10,199 bases of DNA from UMGS1649 sp964481385. GTDB taxonomy: Bacteria; Bacillota; Clostridia; TANB77; CAG-465. Below, piece by piece: positions 1-6,311 of this stretch; position 1 is the stretch's first letter; each line of letters begins with the position of its first letter. The position numbers and the translations under genes are program-made. Under the pieces are notes generated by a model. The model was not told the origin of the DNA. It saw only the letters and a list, made by a program, of their open reading frames with translations, and did not search any database. The stretch lies in NCBI GenBank assembly GCA_964481385.1, contig CAYZTN010000044.1, positions 1 to 10,199 on the forward strand. Reading direction: 5' to 3'.

Positions 1-27
1 AATTTTAGGGCTTATGTTTAAATTTTT

Positions 28-57
28 TTGGGACATTTTCAAAAATCATTGACAGTT
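28..57. repeat. Diverged copy of the GTCCC hairpin core
   Basis: On the minus strand this stretch reads TGTCA, a short A/T spacer, then TTTGAAAATGTCCCAAA. The core matches 4165-4181 (TTTGAAAACGTCCCAAA) at all but one base, and the TGTCA motif precedes the core in both copies. The flanking inverted arms present at 4151-4195 are not preserved here, so this is at best a degenerate or partial copy of that repeat. The similarity is seen directly. That it reflects a dispersed repeat family is inference from only two copies. Confidence 0.35.
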
Positions 58-95
58 TTTTCCATTATGGTTGTAAGCATTTTTGTTATTATGCA

Positions 96-153
96 AAAAA
101 GAAGCTAATAACTAATACTACTTATTAAGTATATTAGTTATTAGCTTCTTTTT
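96..153. terminator. Bidirectional intrinsic terminator
   Basis: A perfect 22-bp inverted repeat (96-117 pairing with 132-153) surrounds a 14-base loop. The core of each arm contains GAAGC/GCTTC, and the outer ends are an A-run and a T-run, so the RNA from either strand ends in a U-tract. It lies 10 bases beyond the stop codon of the leucine-rich-repeat gene on the minus strand and would end that transcript. It could also end a plus-strand transcript entering from the left. Confidence 0.85.
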
Positions 154-163
154 GAATTAAAAA

Positions 164-952
164 TTACTCTTTCTTTAGTTTACATATTTTGACTACGCCT
201 TCTCCAAATGAGTCACAAAATACGTAATATTTACCGTCACTTAATACATTCTGTCCTTTGAACACACCAAAATATACAGTATACATCTCATGAACATTGC
301 TACTATCTCTTACATGTACAAGAGTGTCGTCAAAATACAAATATTTTCGATAGACACTATCGCCATTTTGTAAGTGCTTATACTTTAAATTTCTGACTTT
401 AAAGTTACAACTATATATAGTATTTCCAACTGTTAAGCTTTCTGGCAAATCTTTTATCTGAGTACCGTTTAAGTCGATCCAACCACCGACAGTAAGTCTT
501 TCTGGCAAATTCGTTATGGGAGTATCACTTAAATCTAAATTGCCTCCTACAACTAAATCGTCTGGCAACCTTGTTATTAGAGAACCTCTTAAATGAAGAC
601 TTCCGCCAACAATTAAGTTTTGTGGCAAACTTGTTATCTCAGTATTAGTCAAATCCAGACCTTTTCTTACTTTCAGACCTTCGGGTAATTCTTTTATTGA
701 AGAACCGCTCAAATTGAGATAACCGCCAACGGATATATCTTTTGGTAAAGTAACTATATTTGTATTACTCAAATATACGTTGCCTTTTACGCTTAAACCG
801 CTCGGTAACTCAATTATTGGCGTTTCGGTCAAATCAAGCCACCCGTCAACCGTAAGATTATCTGGCAACCGTGTTATACACGTACCAAAAAAATCCATGT
901 TGCCGTTGTTTTTCTCCAGCATTTCATATGCTTCTTTTAATGTAATTTCCAT
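164..952 (-). CDS. Leucine-rich-repeat protein with eight exact 20-residue repeats
   Basis: This is a 262-residue protein with no signal peptide or membrane segment. Residues 21-180 consist of eight consecutive repeats of exactly 20 residues. Each has the pattern LPxxLxVxGxLxLxxTxIxx, with the LP pair at residues 29, 49, 69, 89, 109, 129, 149 and 169. This is the short bacterial LRR type that builds a curved solenoid, usually for protein binding. Residues 1-20 form a short cap. The last 80 residues are a separate unrecognised domain rich in Tyr and Phe, with a YLYFDDTLVHV-type beta segment and a GKYYVFC segment. Similar repeat proteins occur in phages, prophages and gut bacteria, mostly without known function. 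A GGAGGG ribosome binding site sits four bases before the ATG. The gene appears to be transcribed alone, with a terminator after it. The LRR assignment is firm; the function is unknown. Confidence 0.85.
   Translation of the reverse strand: MEITLKEAYEMLEKNNGNMDFFGTCITRLPDNLTVDGWLDLTETPIIELPSGLSVKGNVYLSNTNIVTLPKDISVGGYLNLSGSSIKELPEGLKVRKGLDLTNTEITSLPQNLIVGGSLHLRGSLITRLPDDLVVGGNLDLSDTPITNLPERLTVGGWIDLNGTQIKDLPESLTVGNTIYSCNFKVRNLKYKHLQNGDSVYRKYLYFDDTLVHVRDSSNVHEMYTVYFGVFKGQNVLSDGKYYVFCDSFGEGVVKICKLKKE
413..892 (-). repeat. Eight tandem 60-bp coding repeats (LRR)
   Basis: Inside the leucine-rich-repeat gene, 480 bases divide into eight in-phase 60-bp units, each encoding one 20-residue repeat. 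On the plus strand a TCTGGCAA-like or TTTGGTAA-like motif (the Leu-Pro codons) recurs at exactly 60-base steps. The units have diverged at third positions but show no indel, so the period is strictly kept. Confidence 0.85.
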
Positions 953-960
953 GTTCCCTC

Positions 961-980
961 CAAAATTAAATTTAATTTTG
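961..980. promoter_or_regulatory. Perfect 20-bp palindrome upstream of the LRR gene
   Basis: Bases 961-970 are the exact reverse complement of 971-980 (CAAAATTAAA and its complement). The palindrome lies directly before the ribosome binding site of the leucine-rich-repeat gene, in its presumed 5' leader. A TTGACA hexamer on the minus strand (1020-1015) and a TATAAT (1007-1002) are nearby, but only seven bases apart, so they do not form a standard promoter pair. The palindrome could be an operator or a small mRNA hairpin. In such A/T-rich DNA it could also be chance. Confidence 0.3.
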
Positions 981-1040
981 ACACATAAGTATCTGCTTAT
1001 AATTATATCATACTTGTCAACTGTTATATTATGAATAATT

Positions 1041-2234
1041 TTATCTATCTATCCTAAACATATACATATCTTTAGTATAACAATCATTATATATATTTTT
1101 TAGCATTTTCGCTCCTATGACATTTTGTAATATTCCACTTTTACCGACTCCCAAATTGCAATATACATTTGGCATATTATCAATTTCATCCATTACACCT
1201 AAACCGTCATTTGTCTGTAAAAACAGGCCATAAAAACAATTCTTAATCTTAAAATTGTCTTCATTTAATAACTTTAATAATGTGCTATATAGCTTTTTAT
1301 ATTTACCATCTGCTTGCTTTTCTTCATATATATCACTCATACTGTCTGCTTTTTTTCTAATATCTTCACCACTTAGTATTACATGATTGTCAGTTATTCT
1401 CAAAATTTTATCCGTTCCGTTTTCTTTTGCAACGAAAGGCATTGACCTTATGCTAGAAGGTAGTTTAGCTACCACGTTATACGTTTTATATATATCTACT
1501 GTATCTTCTTTCAAATACTTTACTAAATCTATTCCTGTAGCTAGAATCACCTTACTTGCGTGTATCTTAAACCTATTTGTTGTCTGGACTTCTACTTCTT
1601 GCTCTTTTGAATTTATACTTTCAGCACAAGTATTTTCATATACTTCTACATTTGACATTTTACTTAACATTTGTATCAATTCCTGATTAAAAATATATGG
1701 ATCTAATATTATGCCTTTATCCTTGTATTCTAATGCAGAATAAATATCTAAGACTTCGTTTTGTTCAATTAAATTGATACGTTCCCCTCGACTACTTTCA
1801 GTATCATATATCTTAGATAGTGCAAACCTCCCAGTTGCTCTTGACGAAAAGTTTAAAAAATCACACTCTGTATATTCTACCTCAAATCCACATTCTCTCA
1901 TATCTTGTACAATCTGACCTAAATCCAACTTAGCTTCGGCAAAAAGTGTACGTAATCTCTTTACTTCGCTTACGCTTTTCTTCACGCAATTTATATTTTC
2001 CAAATTACAATTAACTGCTCCCATATTTTCCAATGTTGAGTTAAATCCAATTAAATTTTTCTCTATAATTATTACGTTATATCCTTGTTTGGCTTGGTAA
2101 TATGCAGAAAGCGCACCAGATACTCCACCGCCTATAACTAAGATATCACAAGTCTTATCTTCCTTTAAATATGGATAACTGTATTTTATCTTCATTTCAT
2201 CTTTCCAAAATATATTTCCTTGAGTTATATTCAT
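1041..2234 (-). CDS. FAD-dependent oxidoreductase, DAO family
   Basis: This 397-residue flavoprotein has the D-amino-acid oxidase (DAO) fold. The FAD-binding Rossmann motif is at residues 31-59: a hydrophobic strand, GGGVSG at 35-40, and the acidic Glu58 that normally binds the adenosine ribose. A GFNSTLENMGAV segment (63-74) follows where the DAO family contacts the flavin. A VILATG strand around residue 230 and a C-terminal LGVGKSGI segment (about 362-369) are also family hallmarks. The substrate cannot be told: relatives oxidise amino acids, sarcosine, glycerol phosphate or gamma-glutamyl amines. No membrane segment is seen, so it is probably cytoplasmic. An AGGTGA ribosome binding site lies seven bases upstream of the chosen ATG and supports it over the internal Met14. 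The gene stands alone between the LRR gene and the divergent CAP-domain gene. Confidence 0.85.
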   Translation of the reverse strand: MNITQGNIFWKDEMKIKYSYPYLKEDKTCDILVIGGGVSGALSAYYQAKQGYNVIIIEKNLIGFNSTLENMGAVNCNLENINCVKKSVSEVKRLRTLFAEAKLDLGQIVQDMRECGFEVEYTECDFLNFSSRATGRFALSKIYDTESSRGERINLIEQNEVLDIYSALEYKDKGIILDPYIFNQELIQMLSKMSNVEVYENTCAESINSKEQEVEVQTTNRFKIHASKVILATGIDLVKYLKEDTVDIYKTYNVVAKLPSSIRSMPFVAKENGTDKILRITDNHVILSGEDIRKKADSMSDIYEEKQADGKYKKLYSTLLKLLNEDNFKIKNCFYGLFLQTNDGLGVMDEIDNMPNVYCNLGVGKSGILQNVIGAKMLKNIYNDCYTKDMYMFRIDR

Positions 2235-2367
2235 ATTTTCTTCACCTAGATATATTATCTCTATTTTTCTAAAAATTATTCTTTGTTATTATTTATATAT
2301 TTTTAAAATTCTAGTTCTAAAAATTGAAGCTTGTACATATATATTAGTATAATAGGAGGAAATTCAT

Positions 2368-3297
2368 ATGAAAAAATTTAAAATTATTTTTTGTGCGCTA
2401 TTTTTTATGATTACTTTATCTTACTCAACACTAGTATTTTATGCAGCTTCCCTTGAAAGTTTCAATCCGAAATATGGAGTAACAAACACTTCTGTAAATT
2501 TCAGACAAATGGCTACAACTAATTCAAATGTAGTAAAAAAACTAGAAAAAGGTACAAAACTTAAACTTGTGGGTATGGTAAATGATTTTTATATTGTACA
2601 ACTTTCTGGCAATCAAGTAGGTCTTGTACATAAAGATTACGTAAATTCTGCAACTTCTGCTCCCACCAATGCTAGTACTTACACAAATATAGGGAAAAAG
2701 GCGGGTACTGTAAATACATCAGATGTAAACTTTAGAAGAGGTCCTTCTACTTCTTTTTCGTCTATAAAAAAACTAAGCAAAGGAAGTAGTGTAACTGTTA
2801 TTGGTAAAATAGACAATTGGTATTTAACTATAGACTCCTCTAACACAGTGGGTATGGTATATTCACCATATATCACATTAAGCAACTCTTCTAACTCAAG
2901 CGAAAACAATAATACTACCACTTCTAATGTTGAATTGGTATTAAACCTAATAAACGAAGCAAGGAAAAAAGCAGGAGTATCGCCTCTAAAGCTCGGTGCA
3001 ACTTTACCAAAAGTAGCTGAACTTAAAGCTGAAGATATGGTAAAGAACAGCTACTTTGCTCACACGAGCAAAACTTATGGCACACCTTTTAAAATGATGG
3101 CGGATTACGGTATAGATTATATCTCTGCAGGCGAAAATATAGCTGGCAATCCCAGTATTGAAGCTGCAGTTAAATCATGGCTTGCATCCGATACACATAA
3201 ACAAAACTTGCTTTCTAGTTCATATGAATACATTGGAATAGGAATTGCAAAAAGCCCTACTTATGGCTATATAATTGTTGCAATGTTTGTTGGATAA
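2368..3297 (+). CDS. Secreted protein: signal peptide, two bacterial SH3 domains, CAP/SCP domain
   Basis: This is a 309-residue exported protein. Residues 1-27 are a typical Sec signal peptide (KKFK, a hydrophobic core, then a FYAA cleavage region). Two bacterial SH3 (SH3b) repeats follow, at about 36-93 and 115-170. Each has the VNFR start and a later GxVxxxYV/YI end, as in domains that bind peptidoglycan. A Ser/Asn/Thr-rich linker (about 171-186) leads to a CAP domain of the YkwD/SCP type (about 187-309). This has the expected His232 (FAHTS), Glu256 (AGENIAG), His277 (SDTHKQNLL) and a closing YIGIGIA strand. The protein is therefore likely held at the cell wall. The biochemical role of bacterial CAP domains is poorly defined. 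AGGAGG, eight bases before the ATG, supports the start. It is the only plus-strand gene in the window. Confidence 0.9.
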   Translation: MKKFKIIFCALFFMITLSYSTLVFYAASLESFNPKYGVTNTSVNFRQMATTNSNVVKKLEKGTKLKLVGMVNDFYIVQLSGNQVGLVHKDYVNSATSAPTNASTYTNIGKKAGTVNTSDVNFRRGPSTSFSSIKKLSKGSSVTVIGKIDNWYLTIDSSNTVGMVYSPYITLSNSSNSSENNNTTTSNVELVLNLINEARKKAGVSPLKLGATLPKVAELKAEDMVKNSYFAHTSKTYGTPFKMMADYGIDYISAGENIAGNPSIEAAVKSWLASDTHKQNLLSSSYEYIGIGIAKSPTYGYIIVAMFVG

Positions 3298-3332
3298 AAA
3301 CCGTCATCTTAGTCAAGGTTAACAACTTAAGA

Positions 3333-3374
3333 AAAAATAGTGTAATTACTGAATGAAATAATTACACTATTTTT
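3333..3374. terminator. Bidirectional intrinsic terminator between convergent genes
   Basis: A perfect 16-bp inverted repeat (3333-3348 with 3359-3374) surrounds a 10-base loop. The arms end in A5 on one side and T5 on the other, so transcripts of both strands would end in a hairpin followed by U residues. It sits between the stop of the CAP-domain gene (3297, plus) and the stop of the small membrane-anchored protein (3418, minus), and so serves both. Confidence 0.85.
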
Positions 3375-3417
3375 AATTATGATAATATTTTTTTCAAAAA
3401 TTTACCGTAAACACTTT

Positions 3418-3903
3418 TTAATAACCTAATTCATTAAGTAAATCTTTTACTGTATTCTTGTTGCTAGAATCTACATTTAAATAAACAACCGTATTGTCAA
3501 TTCTTGATATAACTTTATAGTTTCCGTCTGTTGATAAACTATACTTAGAATAATTCTTCGCACTTAAACTTGTTCCTCCTGAAACATTACCTTTTGAAGA
3601 TTCAAAAATTGATTTGTTGTTATTATAAAAACTTATAGCGTATTCAGAATCAGAAAGTTCGTAAAATTCAATTTGATAAGAATAATCACTAGGTACTGCT
3701 ACATAAACTTGTTCCACATAATCGTATCGCGAATATTGACTAGTTACATCAGAAACAACAAGCCCTTTCCCTTGCATTAATGTTTTAAATTCATTAGCAG
3801 TTATAGATTTTTTTTCTTTGTTTAGAGATACAAACAGTATAATAACACCAACTGTTAAAACTAAAACTATCCCTAAAACGATAAATAAAGTTTTCTTTTT
3901 CAT
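3418..3903 (-). CDS. Small membrane-anchored extracytoplasmic protein of unknown function
   Basis: This 161-residue protein is not recognised as a named family. Residues 1-4 are basic. Residues 5-27 form one strong hydrophobic helix followed by Lys-rich residues, so it is probably an N-terminal membrane anchor with the rest outside the cell; there is no lipobox Cys. The remaining 130 residues are polar, rich in Tyr, Ser and Asn. They include a YQIEFYELSDSEYAISFY segment and a C-terminal VVYLNVDSSNKN segment, suggesting a small alpha/beta domain. A GAGGGGG ribosome binding site lies seven bases before the ATG. A TATAAT on the minus strand (3931-3926) may be its -10 box, although no good -35 is visible. 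It is convergent with the CAP-domain gene. Function unknown. Confidence 0.75.
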   Translation of the reverse strand: MKKKTLFIVLGIVLVLTVGVIILFVSLNKEKKSITANEFKTLMQGKGLVVSDVTSQYSRYDYVEQVYVAVPSDYSYQIEFYELSDSEYAISFYNNNKSIFESSKGNVSGGTSLSAKNYSKYSLSTDGNYKVISRIDNTVVYLNVDSSNKNTVKDLLNELGY

Positions 3904-4204
3904 TTAATTTCCCCCTCATTTTTTAATTATAATACATAAAAAAATATTTTTCTACATTTTACACAAATTTAATTAAAAACGTGCATTTAACTATTTATTT
4001 AAGTTAAATAATATAAAAAGCAAAGAAATCCAACTATATGCTTATACTCTCTACTTCTATCTCATGATGGATAGCTTCTATGTTTCCCACGATATATACC
4101 TCCACCACAAGTTTTAACAGATTAGTTAAGCAACATGCCTCGCACACTTGCACAAACAGTGTCATTTGAAAACGTCCCAAATGACACTGTTTGTGAATCA
4201 TTGT
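3904..4204. other. Gene-poor intergenic stretch, possible decayed small element
   Basis: No established gene lies in these 301 bases. The right half (about 4040-4200) is visibly less A/T-rich than its surroundings and contains the perfect hairpin at 4151-4195. A weaker hairpin of A/T bases is at 3985-3992 with 4002-4009. On the minus strand a 55-codon open frame runs from ATG 4201 to TAG 4034, in the same frame as the preceding CBS-domain gene. It has no ribosome binding site at that ATG. Inside it, GGTGGAGG followed by GTG (4090) would give an 18-residue peptide. The layout, with a hairpin at each end, resembles a small palindrome-ended element or the remnant of one. That is inference; no transposase is recognisable. 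Confidence 0.3.
4151..4195. repeat. Perfect 17-bp hairpin with GTCCC-containing loop
   Basis: Bases 4151-4167 and 4179-4195 are exact reverse complements (CACAAACAGTGTCATTT and its complement), with an 11-base loop GAAAACGTCCC. The hairpin starts 10 bases beyond the stop of the CNNM/HlyC gene, but no T-run follows it on the minus strand, so it is not a canonical intrinsic terminator. A one-mismatch copy of the TTTGAAAAxGTCCCAAA core is at the left edge of the window. Short GC-enriched palindromes of this kind resemble REP-like or IS-end hairpins known in Clostridia; that identity is inference. Confidence 0.6.
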
Positions 4205-5232
4205 TTATTTTGAGCCATCATATTCATCTGTAATTTGGCCAACAATTTTTTCTATAATATCTTCTAACGTAATTATTCCTTTTACCTCTTTATTATCATT
4301 TACTACAACTGCAATAAGTTGACTATTTACCTGCATACTTTTAAATAGTTCTGCTATTTTTTGATTTTCGTGTGTGTATAAAGGCTCTCTTAACATATCC
4401 TCTAAATTCCAACTCATATCATTGTTCGAAGCATAATCTATGATAATATCTTTTATATTTAGTATACCAACGATATTATCTTTTGTACTTTTATACACAG
4501 GAACTCTAGTAAATTTATGCTTTTTTATGCCCTCTAAAATTTTATTCTTATCTTCCGTAACTTTTATGCAATATGCTTCACTTTTTGGAACCATTACATC
4601 TTTTACTAGGAAATCATTAAATTTCAACGTTTTAAATAAAATTTCTTTTTCGTTATTTGTAATAACTCCCTGCTCCATTCCTTCTCTAATTATCATACGA
4701 ATTTCTTTTTCTGTTAATTTGTCTTTCGGGCTTTCTTTAATTCTAAACACTTTCGAAAATACTTTTTCCGATACATTTATTATTATTTCAAAAGGAACAT
4801 TTAATTTAGATATCATCCAAACTATATTTACTAATGCAAATGCCATTTTCTCCGGATGATTTCTTGCAATTTTCTTAGGCAACACTGCCCCAAACAAAAG
4901 CAACACATAAGATAACACTACCGCTATTATTATTATCGCTAACACCTTAGACACGTTGTAAGATAAACCGCAAGACTTTAACCATAAAGTTAACACGCTA
5001 CCTAACGCGGCTTCAGCAAGAAATGTAGCAAACAATTCACACATAGTAATTACTACTTCTATCGTCCCATAAAATTTAGATGAGTTTTCAATTAATTTTT
5101 TAATTTTTTTGCCTTTTTATTACTCTTACTCATTTGGGAAATTTTTGCCTTGTTCACATAAACAAATGCTGTATCTGCTGCAGAAAATATTGCTTTTACA
5201 CATATAATAACTACCAAAAATGCTATATTCAT
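4205..5232 (-). pseudogene. CNNM/HlyC-type membrane protein (DUF21 plus CBS pair), frameshifted
   Basis: CNNM/HlyC/CorC relatives are membrane proteins linked to Mg2+ or other ion transport. The reading frame is split. From ATG 5232 (AGAGGT nine bases upstream) the first frame encodes a DUF21 N-terminus (NIAFLVVII, then SAADTAFVYVNKAK) and stops soon after the A-runs at 5096-5110. A second frame continues with LIENSSKFYGTIEVVIT and the rest of DUF21: hydrophobic helices and the conserved LPKKIA. Two CBS domains follow, at about residues 211-266 (VPKSEA, TRVPVY, GILNIKDI) and 277-331 (VKGIITLEDIIEKIVG) of the restored protein. Adding one A, or slipping -1, restores 342 residues. The longest intact piece is 279 residues from an internal Met at 5044, which lacks the first membrane segment. 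No C-terminal CorC_HlyC domain follows the CBS pair. The break may be a sequencing error, a true mutation or recoding. Confidence 0.8.
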
Positions 5233-5258
5233 ACTAACTCTACCTCTTAACACAAAAA

Positions 5259-5287
5259 ATATTATCATATATAGCCGTTTTTGGCAA
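5259..5287 (-). promoter_or_regulatory. Putative sigma-70-type promoter of the CNNM/HlyC gene
   Basis: On the minus strand TTGCCA (5287-5282) is followed, after exactly 17 bases, by TAATAT (5264-5259). Initiation would fall near 5252, leaving a short leader with the AGAGGT ribosome binding site before ATG 5232. This placement supports 5232, not the internal Met at 5044, as the true gene start. It suggests the gene can be transcribed separately from the phospholipase gene upstream. Confidence 0.4.
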
Positions 5288-5315
5288 TAATTATATGCCC
5301 TTACTTTACAAATTA

Positions 5316-6257
5316 TTACATACCCAGCATTTCTTTTATTTTTCCAATATTTCTAGATACAATGTTATAGCCACGCCTAAAAAGCATCTCTGACTTACTA
5401 AAGTCTAAAAGTGACACATTATCTATACAAAGTCTAATATTCACATCTGCCTCATTTTGTTCAGATATATTTGAATTGTGAGATAACAAATTAAAAGCTT
5501 GCTCAGAAATTCCGATAATATTTTTTATTCCAAAGTTGTATTTATTATTGCAATTAAATGTTACTGCAATTACCTTTTCTGCTCCCATTCGTTTTAGTAC
5601 AGATACCGGCGTATTTACTCTTACACCACCATCTATATAGTCTACTCCTTCAATTTTTTTAGGAATAAATACACCAGGAAAACTACAACTTGCCCTAATT
5701 ATATCTGCCAAATCTCCATATTTTAAACATGTTGGGAAGTCATCAAAATGATTATCTCCATATGCTGTAATCAGTCCTTCTGATTCTTGCTCTGAAGTAC
5801 TGTTTTTATCTTCTGTGCAAAAATCTTCTGTGTTTTTAATATCCTGTCCAAAATACACTATTTCACCAGTATTTAAGTTAACTGCAGGAATTGCCAGTGG
5901 CATTTTAATTTCAGATATATCTGTTATATTTTTTTGCTTTAGATAATACCTTAGTGTTCTTTCTAACTTATTTCCTTTAACAAAACCTTTTATGCTAAGC
6001 TTTTTAGTAAATATAGTATTAACGAGCTTAAAACCTATCTTTCCATCATAGTCTATTAAATTCTTAGAGTTTTTTAGTACAAGATTTAACATTTCACTTG
6101 GTGTATAGCCTGCTGCATAAAGCCCCGCTATAATGCTTCCACTACTACACCCACTTATATAATCTATTTTTATTCCATTATCTTCTAATGCTTTTAATAC
6201 TCCTATATGAGCTATTCCTTTTGCTCCACCACCAGACAAAGCTAGTCCTATACCCAT
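5316..6257 (-). CDS. Patatin-like phospholipase
   Basis: This is a 313-residue patatin-family serine lipase/acyl hydrolase, related to RssA and YlbK-type bacterial proteins. The N-terminus is a strand followed by the oxyanion-hole loop GGGAKG (residues 9-14). The nucleophile elbow GCSSG has the catalytic Ser38. The second dyad residue is Asp209 in the DGG motif, after the usual RASCSFPGVF segment. No signal peptide is seen, so it is probably cytoplasmic. An acidic segment of about 35 residues (about 139-176, rich in Glu, Asp and Ser) sits before the conserved ADIIRAS helix and looks like an insertion. An ATG six codons upstream (6275) has no ribosome binding site; its own bases form the GGAGGTG that precedes the ATG at 6257, so 6257 is the better start. 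It lies 54 bases after rbgA. Confidence 0.9.
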   Translation of the reverse strand: MGIGLALSGGGAKGIAHIGVLKALEDNGIKIDYISGCSSGSIIAGLYAAGYTPSEMLNLVLKNSKNLIDYDGKIGFKLVNTIFTKKLSIKGFVKGNKLERTLRYYLKQKNITDISEIKMPLAIPAVNLNTGEIVYFGQDIKNTEDFCTEDKNSTSEQESEGLITAYGDNHFDDFPTCLKYGDLADIIRASCSFPGVFIPKKIEGVDYIDGGVRVNTPVSVLKRMGAEKVIAVTFNCNNKYNFGIKNIIGISEQAFNLLSHNSNISEQNEADVNIRLCIDNVSLLDFSKSEMLFRRGYNIVSRNIGKIKEMLGM

Positions 6258-6260
6258 AAA

Positions 6261-6287
6261 AAAATACACCTCCATTTGGTGTATTTT
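6261..6287 (-). promoter_or_regulatory. Hairpin overlapping the phospholipase ribosome binding site
   Basis: Bases 6261-6270 and 6278-6287 are exact reverse complements (AAAATACACC and its complement) with a 7-base loop. On the minus strand the loop end and right arm contain GGAGGTG, the ribosome binding site of the patatin-like gene. The right arm runs into a T-run just before the ATG. It could act as an intrinsic terminator after rbgA, as a structure hiding the ribosome binding site, or both. The structure is seen directly; the role is inference. Confidence 0.5.
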
Positions 6288-6311
6288 ATGTATAAAAATA
6301 TATTTTGGTTA

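Noticed and set aside
780..1034. Plus-strand 84-codon open frame
   Set aside because: It lies antisense to the leucine-rich-repeat gene, has no ribosome binding site and no family features. It is a shadow of the real gene.
1387..1686. Plus-strand 99-codon open frame
   Set aside because: It is antisense to the FAD-dependent oxidoreductase, which has clear motifs. Shadow frame.
2324..2353. TTGAAG-18-TATAAT as promoter of the CAP-domain gene
   Set aside because: The TATAAT (2348-2353) abuts the AGGAGG ribosome binding site, so initiation would fall at or past it and give a leader without a usable site.
2679..2921. Minus-strand 80-codon open frame
   Set aside because: It is antisense to the SH3/CAP-domain gene. 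Shadow frame.
4440..4859. Plus-strand 139-codon open frame with hydrophobic residues
   Set aside because: It is antisense to the CBS-domain region of the CNNM gene. The apparent hydrophobicity comes from reading A/T-rich DNA backwards.
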